From Flavobacteriales bacterium (GTDB lineage: Bacteria; Bacteroidota; Bacteroidia; Flavobacteriales; Flavobacteriaceae), in contig WTIO01000057.1 in NCBI GenBank assembly GCA_011526365.1, positions 1 through 37,826 on the forward strand: a stretch of DNA of 37,826 nt. Reading direction: 5' to 3'. Under the pieces are notes generated by a model, which did no database searches, was not told where the DNA came from, and saw only the letters and a program-made list of their open reading frames with translations. Made by a program: the position numbers and the translations under genes. This document shows, piece after piece, positions 33,351 to 37,826 of the stretch (its first letter is position 1; each line of letters begins with the position of its first letter).

Positions 33351-34956
33351 TTTTGGGTTTTAAGGTAGGATAAGAAACCCCTAACTGATCCAAATATGAA
33401 TCGTACTTGGTTTCATCGTAATAGAATTTTTCAAGCTCCTGGCGAAAGGTGGTCATGATTTGTGTATTCAATTCTACTGGGGGTGGATCATCTGCCGTTA
33501 TCATGGGCTTGTAGGTAGTTTCTTTAGACTGCACATTAGTAAAATAGTCTTTTGCTTGCGCCACCAACTGTGGCTGCATCAAAAAATCTACTACTGTCAT
33601 GGCTACTACTTTTGCCCCAGCGGTGGCCCCTTTGTGGGCAATGGGAGTGGCCATAGCAATTGCATTTGACCAATGGTGGCCTTGTAACCCAGGAATGTTT
33701 GAAGGGAAACGCAAAGTTACGGTAGGAACTTTCCAGGATACATCACCAATATCATCGGAACCTCCACTCACAGGATTTGGAAGGGGTTTCCCTAGTGGAG
33801 ATAATTTGGTAGCCAAGCCAGAGGTACGGCGCGAATTCACCTCTTGTTGAACTGCTTTTGCCAGTTGTTGATCGGCTGCTGACCATTGGGGTAACCCTAC
33901 CTGCTGAATGTTTTTATACATGGTTTCTGCAATCACCTTATTAAAGTGGCGTGGCCAAGCGGTACCTACTACACGAGATCTTACCTTAGTATCTGTCATT
34001 TTTGCTGCCCCTTCGGCTATGTTATTGGCATCGTTGTACATTTTCATAATCCCCTCATAGGTAATATCACGCAAGTAGTACCATATGGAGGCTTTGGAAG
34101 GCACCACATTGGGCTGGTCTCCAGCATCTGTGAATATAGAATGTGAACGCTTTAAGGGATGCAAGTGCTCGCGTTTGTAGTTCCAACCAATGTTCATAAG
34201 CTCAGCCGCATCTAAAGCACTACGCCCACGCCAGGGTGCTCCTGCAGAGTGGGCAGCTTCACCTTCAAAAGTGTATTCCACAGAAATAAGTCCAGTACCG
34301 CGGGCTTGCCCCCATGACACAGACAGATTGCTGCTTACATGAGTAAAAATACACATGTCGATATCATCAAAATACCCGTCGCGTACAAACCAGGCTTTTG
34401 ATGCTACCAGTTCTTCTGCTATCCCTGGCCAAACGACTAAAGTGCCCCCTAAATTATTTTTTGTCATTACCTCTTGAACACTTAAGGCTGCTGTAATGTT
34501 TAACGGAATACCGGCATTGTGTCCTTCGCCATGTCCAGGAGCTCCTGCTACCATAGGTTTATGGTAAGCCACCCCAGGATATTGTGACGCCTTTGGAATA
34601 CAATCCACATCACTCCCCAAGGCAATCACGGGTCCGGCTCCATTGGACCAACGGGCAAACCAGGCTGTAGGTATATCGGATACACCATAAATAATTTCGA
34701 AGCCCGCTGCTTCTAACACGGAAGTAAGGTAGGCCGAAGATGCTGTTTCATGAAAGCCCAATTCTGCAAAGCTGAATATTTTATCTACCATTACTTGGGT
34801 ATTTTTATGGCGGCCTTCCACAAGAACAGCTACAGCAGCTTTTTGCTTTTTTATGTCATTTTTAGAATATTTTTTCTGTGCTTGAGCTGTCGAAGAAAAC
34901 AAAAGAACGACAAGAAATACCCAAACAGTACCTACAGATTTAATTGTGCTTTTCAT
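33343..34956 (-). CDS. Secreted M20 family amidohydrolase (AbgB-like)
   Basis: A 537-residue metallopeptidase with a signal peptide (MKSTIKSVGTVWVFLVVLLF and a cleavage region near AQA). M20 features include ALGSDVDCIPK, GAPGHGEGHNAGIP (metal His/Glu region), VVWPGIAEELVASK and GEAAHSAGAPWRGRSALDAA of the dimerisation domain. It is most like the AbgB group (p-aminobenzoyl-glutamate hydrolase subunit B), enzymes that remove amide-linked groups from amino acids. Export is unusual for that group, whose E. coli member is cytoplasmic. It is the first gene of the operon with the NTF2-like protein and a DASS carrier. TAATTTAG at 34975-34982 is a weak promoter candidate. Confidence 0.9.
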   Translation of the reverse strand: MKSTIKSVGTVWVFLVVLLFSSTAQAQKKYSKNDIKKQKAAVAVLVEGRHKNTQVMVDKIFSFAELGFHETASSAYLTSVLEAAGFEIIYGVSDIPTAWFARWSNGAGPVIALGSDVDCIPKASQYPGVAYHKPMVAGAPGHGEGHNAGIPLNITAALSVQEVMTKNNLGGTLVVWPGIAEELVASKAWFVRDGYFDDIDMCIFTHVSSNLSVSWGQARGTGLISVEYTFEGEAAHSAGAPWRGRSALDAAELMNIGWNYKREHLHPLKRSHSIFTDAGDQPNVVPSKASIWYYLRDITYEGIMKMYNDANNIAEGAAKMTDTKVRSRVVGTAWPRHFNKVIAETMYKNIQQVGLPQWSAADQQLAKAVQQEVNSRRTSGLATKLSPLGKPLPNPVSGGSDDIGDVSWKVPTVTLRFPSNIPGLQGHHWSNAIAMATPIAHKGATAGAKVVAMTVVDFLMQPQLVAQAKDYFTNVQSKETTYKPMITADDPPPVELNTQIMTTFRQELEKFYYDETKYDSYLDQLGVSYPTLKPKND

Positions 34957-35006
34957 GAGTTTTATATTTATATCCTAAATTACAAATTCTAATTAAAGAA
35001 AAAATT

Positions 35007-35744
35007 ATGCGTCAGCAAACTCCATTTTTCATCGGTATTCTTATGTCTGTAGTATTTACAACTGTTGGCTGCAGTTCTCATCCAGCCAAAGAAATAGTTT
35101 TAAAGTCATTAGAAGCGCACGGGGGTAAAAAAACTTGGGAGCGCACCAAAAAAGTAAGCTACACTAAAGCCACAACGCTATTCACCGAACAGGGCGCTGT
35201 GGAGAAGGAGGTTTATCAAAACCACGAAGTGTACTTTCAGCCGTTTAAAGCTATTATGACATGGCAAGAAGGTGCAACCACCAATACAGCCCAACTGGAA
35301 AATGACAGCCTGATGCTACAACGCAACAGCAAAAGTGTTACAGCGCCAAAAGTACTTCAGGAAACCAAGGCGGTGTTAGAAGGAGCCTACTATGTGTTTT
35401 GGCAACCCTATCGTTTGTTGGAACCCGAAGCTCGGTTGGAGCTCCTAGGTACACGAACGCTTTTTAATGGTAAAAAAACAATAGAAGTTTTAGTACGCTA
35501 TAACGATGCTCCTGAAGCAGATCGCTGGCATTATTTTTTTGATGAAAACAGCTATCGCTTAGTAGCCACTGGAATAATCCACCAGGGGCGGCGTAGTCTT
35601 ATTACTAACGATGCGTATCAAACCCGCAAAGGTATCGTATTGAATCGGTTGCGCACCAGTTATTTTACCGATGCCAATTTCCAGCCCAAATACAAACGCG
35701 CTAGCTATGTCTATATGGTAACAGATGTCGTCCTTGAAAAGTAA
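35007..35744 (+). CDS. DUF6503-like lipoprotein
   Basis: A 245-residue lipoprotein (signal ending in TTVGC, Cys22). It starts with the family-like phrase EIVLKSLEAHGGKKTWERT and continues as an all-beta domain in which RWHYFFDENSYRLVATG is comparable to the lipoprotein LolA/outer-membrane carrier style of sheet. Its last residues are VYMVTDVVLEK. The EAHGG/EAYGG start and overall length match DUF6503 proteins of Flavobacteriia, whose function is unknown. The stop codon abuts the stop of the convergent paralogue. It is divergent from the M20 amidohydrolase gene by 50 bp. Confidence 0.8.
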   Translation: MRQQTPFFIGILMSVVFTTVGCSSHPAKEIVLKSLEAHGGKKTWERTKKVSYTKATTLFTEQGAVEKEVYQNHEVYFQPFKAIMTWQEGATTNTAQLENDSLMLQRNSKSVTAPKVLQETKAVLEGAYYVFWQPYRLLEPEARLELLGTRTLFNGKKTIEVLVRYNDAPEADRWHYFFDENSYRLVATGIIHQGRRSLITNDAYQTRKGIVLNRLRTSYFTDANFQPKYKRASYVYMVTDVVLEK

Positions 35745-36479
35745 TCAATAGATTTCCCAGTGGGTGTTTTCAATGACTGAGAGTTGTTGGAGTTTGCCAC
35801 TTTCAAAAAGTTTGGGTAAACTGTCCAAAGGGGTAAAGGTTGCATTGGACTTTAAATTGCGGTAGTCCTGCACTCGTATAGTACCTATGGTTCGCTGGTT
35901 GTAGGCTACGCGAAAACGTGTCCCTCCCCCATCAGTCAAATAATTGTAGGCCATATAATCAATAAAGTACGTTTTTGGATCTATCCAGTAACGAAATTCA
36001 TCCTGAAAGTCTTCCCCTCCACCTTCTTTTTGAAAAGTAATTTTTATACTGTGATAGGTTTTCCCGTTTATGGACTGGTCGGGGAGTTGGGTTTTTATTA
36101 CTGCAGCATCATTGAGTATATGCGGTATTTGAACAAAATACAGTACAGAATTTACCGAAGCGGAATAGACTTTTTTTAGGCTATCGCTAAGCTGTACTAG
36201 CACTTGATTTTGATGCCGTGTAAAACGTCCATCACTCCACAGGCTGTCAATGTAAGGGGCAGCACTGTCTAAAGCTTTGCGCACATAGCGAAATTGGTTT
36301 TGCTTTCTGTAGAGGTGGTAGTTGTGCTTGCGGAATTTAAATTCTAAGTGGAGGTCTTCCCAGAACATACCGCCATAGGCTTCAATGCTAGCGTCAACAA
36401 TTTTTTGAGCTGAAGATTTTTCGTGTGAAGGGGCACAGCCTGTAAGCAGAAGTACAACACAAAAAACTAATTTTTTCAT
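35745..36479 (-). CDS. DUF6503-like lipoprotein
   Basis: A 244-residue lipoprotein (MKKLVFCVVLLLTGC, Cys15). IVDASIEAYGGMFWEDL mirrors the start of the neighbouring paralogue, and the body is a beta-rich domain with EFRYWIDPKTYFIDYMAYN and GGGTRFRVAYNQR, typical for DUF6503. It may bind lipid or another hydrophobic ligand in the envelope, judged only from the LolA-like layout. It converges on the other DUF6503 gene with no base between the stops. The upstream region up to trxB holds 96 bp with an AT-rich promoter-like stretch shared by the two divergent genes. Confidence 0.85.
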   Translation of the reverse strand: MKKLVFCVVLLLTGCAPSHEKSSAQKIVDASIEAYGGMFWEDLHLEFKFRKHNYHLYRKQNQFRYVRKALDSAAPYIDSLWSDGRFTRHQNQVLVQLSDSLKKVYSASVNSVLYFVQIPHILNDAAVIKTQLPDQSINGKTYHSIKITFQKEGGGEDFQDEFRYWIDPKTYFIDYMAYNYLTDGGGTRFRVAYNQRTIGTIRVQDYRNLKSNATFTPLDSLPKLFESGKLQQLSVIENTHWEIY

Positions 36480-36575
36480 TGGGAAAACGTTTAATCAAAA
36501 ATATAAATTCTTAGTGTTGTGCCTTGCTATAATTCCTTATTTTGCACTTCCAAAAAAATAAAATATTACAGACGT

Positions 36576-37511
36576 ATGGCGCCTTTAAAAACCTTAATCA
36601 TTGGAAGCGGTCCTGCTGGGTATACCGCAGCAATTTATGCTGCTCGAGCTGACTTAAAGCCTGTACTCTACACAGGTATGGAACCTGGAGGACAGCTCAC
36701 TACCACCACAGAAGTAGACAACTTCCCAGGGTATCCCAAAGGAATTGATGGCCCACAAATGATGGTAGAACTCCAGCAACAAGCTGAACGTTTTGGTACC
36801 GAAGTGCGTATTGGACACATCAACAAAGTAGAACTTTCCTCAGAAATAGGCGGGATGCACAAAGCCTATGTTGAAGGCGGTGAAGTTATTGAAGCCCAAA
36901 CGGTAATTATTAGTACAGGGGCTTCCGCAAAATATTTGGGCCTCCCCAGTGAGCAACGTTTGCGTGGGGGTGGGGTTTCGGCCTGTGCAGTTTGTGATGG
37001 TTTTTTCTACAAAGGACAAGATGTAGCGATTGTTGGAGGTGGAGACACTGCTGCAGAAGAAGCTACCTATTTGGCCAAAATTTGCTCCAAAGTAACCATG
37101 CTGGTGCGAAAAGGAAGCATGCGTGCCTCCAAAGCCATGCAACACCGAGTAAATAAAATGGAAAATATCGATGTGCGTTATTTTTCAGAAATCGATGAAG
37201 TTTTAGGAGAGCAGGTTGTAGAAGGTATTCGCATTCGCGACAACCAAACCCAAGAAACGGAGGAAATTTCTATCACAGGACTCTTTATTGCCATTGGACA
37301 CCAGCCCAACACGGCAATTTTTAAAGGCCAACTGGACATGGATGACGCTGGCTATCTCCTTACCGAAGGGAAAAGCACTAAAACGAATTTACCTGGGGTA
37401 TTTGCCTCTGGAGATGTCCAAGACAAAGAATACCGACAAGCAGTTACAGCTGCCGGAACTGGTTGTATGGCTGCACTAGATGCAGAACGCTACCTGCAGT
37501 CCCTCGACTAA
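36576..37511 (+). CDS. trxB: Thioredoxin reductase
   Basis: This flavoenzyme reduces thioredoxin with NADPH. From the ATG at 36576 it has 311 residues: FAD-binding IIGSGPAGYTAAIYAAR (8-24), the redox disulfide SACAVCDGFF (C137, C140), the NADPH loop VGGGDTAAEEATYLA and the C-terminal FAD motif GVFASGDVQDKEYRQ. Length and motif order are standard for the low-molecular-weight form. An in-frame ATG at 36519 adds 19 residues (with two Cys) before the FAD loop and is rejected, because it would lie upstream of the TTATTTTG element near 36538, a possible -7 box. Confidence 0.96.
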   Translation: MAPLKTLIIGSGPAGYTAAIYAARADLKPVLYTGMEPGGQLTTTTEVDNFPGYPKGIDGPQMMVELQQQAERFGTEVRIGHINKVELSSEIGGMHKAYVEGGEVIEAQTVIISTGASAKYLGLPSEQRLRGGGVSACAVCDGFFYKGQDVAIVGGGDTAAEEATYLAKICSKVTMLVRKGSMRASKAMQHRVNKMENIDVRYFSEIDEVLGEQVVEGIRIRDNQTQETEEISITGLFIAIGHQPNTAIFKGQLDMDDAGYLLTEGKSTKTNLPGVFASGDVQDKEYRQAVTAAGTGCMAALDAERYLQSLD

Positions 37512-37525
37512 ATCTACTGCTAAAA

Positions 37526-37747
37526 TTAGTGCTGCAACTTTAAGTACAGTTGAGCATCGTTTAAGGTGTAGTCCATTTGCACATCTTCGCTGGGATATTA
37601 TTCCCAGGTTGAATTTCATAAGTGATTTCAAATTTTTGTGTATTGGCCCATCCTTCTTGGGTAACTCTTCTATCAAAAGCAATGGGCTCTATTGTCTGTG
37701 CAGAAGCTGTACAGCAAAAAAAGGTATAAGACTTTTCGATGAGGCAT
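37526..37747 (-). pseudogene. Frameshifted gene for a small secreted protein
   Basis: On the minus strand, an ATG at 37747 begins MPHRKVLYLFL, a signal-like start. A run of seven T (37716-37722) then shifts the frame, after which ASAQTIEPIAFDRRVTQ, WANTQKFEITYEIQPGNNI reads on with strong coding character. A second shift near 37590 leads to EDVQMDYTLNDAQLYLKLQ and the stop at 37526. Two shifts in 222 bp point to a decayed or mis-sequenced gene of about 70 residues. No family is recognised. It converges on trxB, 14 bp away. Confidence 0.5.
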
Positions 37748-37826
37748 TTGTATCGTTTTAAATATGATTACTTAAAATCAATACGTTGAAAACGTCTATT
37801 TGTTAAATTACAACAAGGTTTAATTC
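37748..37826. other. AT-rich right edge without recognised gene
   Basis: The last 79 bases are AT-rich. On the minus strand they could hold the promoter of the frameshifted gene (around CATATTTAAAA), but no element is convincing. Nothing else is seen. Confidence 0.4.

Overview
The window looks like a chromosomal segment of a marine member of the Flavobacteriaceae (Bacteroidota). The evidence is the 5' end of a 16S rRNA gene at the left edge, many TAnnTTTG-type -7 boxes with almost no Shine-Dalgarno sequences, a Porin_10-type outer-membrane protein, DUF6503, DUF5522 and DUF4136 proteins, and marine polysaccharide enzymes (two GH16 laminarinase-like enzymes and a GH20 hexosaminidase). About 35 protein genes, one initiator tRNA, one partial rRNA and at least two decayed genes can be supported. 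No phage, insertion sequence, CRISPR array or obvious defence island is visible.

Layout. 1-588: 16S rRNA 5' end (minus strand), its leader and promoter, then a 61-bp-period array of hairpin repeats that abuts the next stop codon. 589-8512: Porin_10 protein, rnhB, a large lipoprotein, lipB with a YqaE/Pmp3 protein, and lysS, the last two divergent. 8603-14621: a Spy-like periplasmic protein, a PhoD-like phosphatase, hemL, a glucosaminidase-LysM lipoprotein, a PLP-dependent deaminase-like enzyme, a 51-aa DUF5522 protein and a DUF4136 lipoprotein. 14634-20931: housekeeping genes alaS, an M23 peptidase with a MerR regulator, der and era. 21004-22268: tRNA-fMet, an AT-rich orphan secreted protein and a regulatory or gene remnant. 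22269-28183: a seven-gene minus-strand run for glycan use (GH20, cupin, SDR, glycan-binding lipoprotein, two GH16). 28184-28736: a decayed SulP transporter tail. 28737-31419: AhpD-like protein, FAD-linked D-2-hydroxyacid oxidase and VanX-type dipeptidase as a tight operon. 31425-34956: M20 amidohydrolase, NTF2-like protein and DASS carboxylate transporter as a minus-strand operon. 35007-37826: two DUF6503 lipoproteins, trxB and a frameshifted small secreted-protein gene.

How the genes fit together. The GH16 pair with the surface lipoprotein looks like a reduced laminarin utilisation cluster lacking SusC/SusD inside this window, and the neighbouring GH20 adds hexosaminidase activity. The glucosaminidase, M23 peptidase and VanX-type enzyme act on peptidoglycan or its fragments. 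Several genes appear translationally coupled through 1-11 nt overlaps. lipB, der and probably the glucosaminidase use non-ATG starts (TTG, GTG, CTG).

I found no clearly new multi-gene system. The strongest unexplained signals are the covarying hairpin array beside the rRNA operon, the CTGA start-stop overlap of the glucosaminidase gene, the SDR lacking its catalytic Tyr/Lys pair, the two convergent DUF6503 genes with abutting stops, and three decayed coding or regulatory remnants (22082-22219, 28371-28630, 37526-37747).
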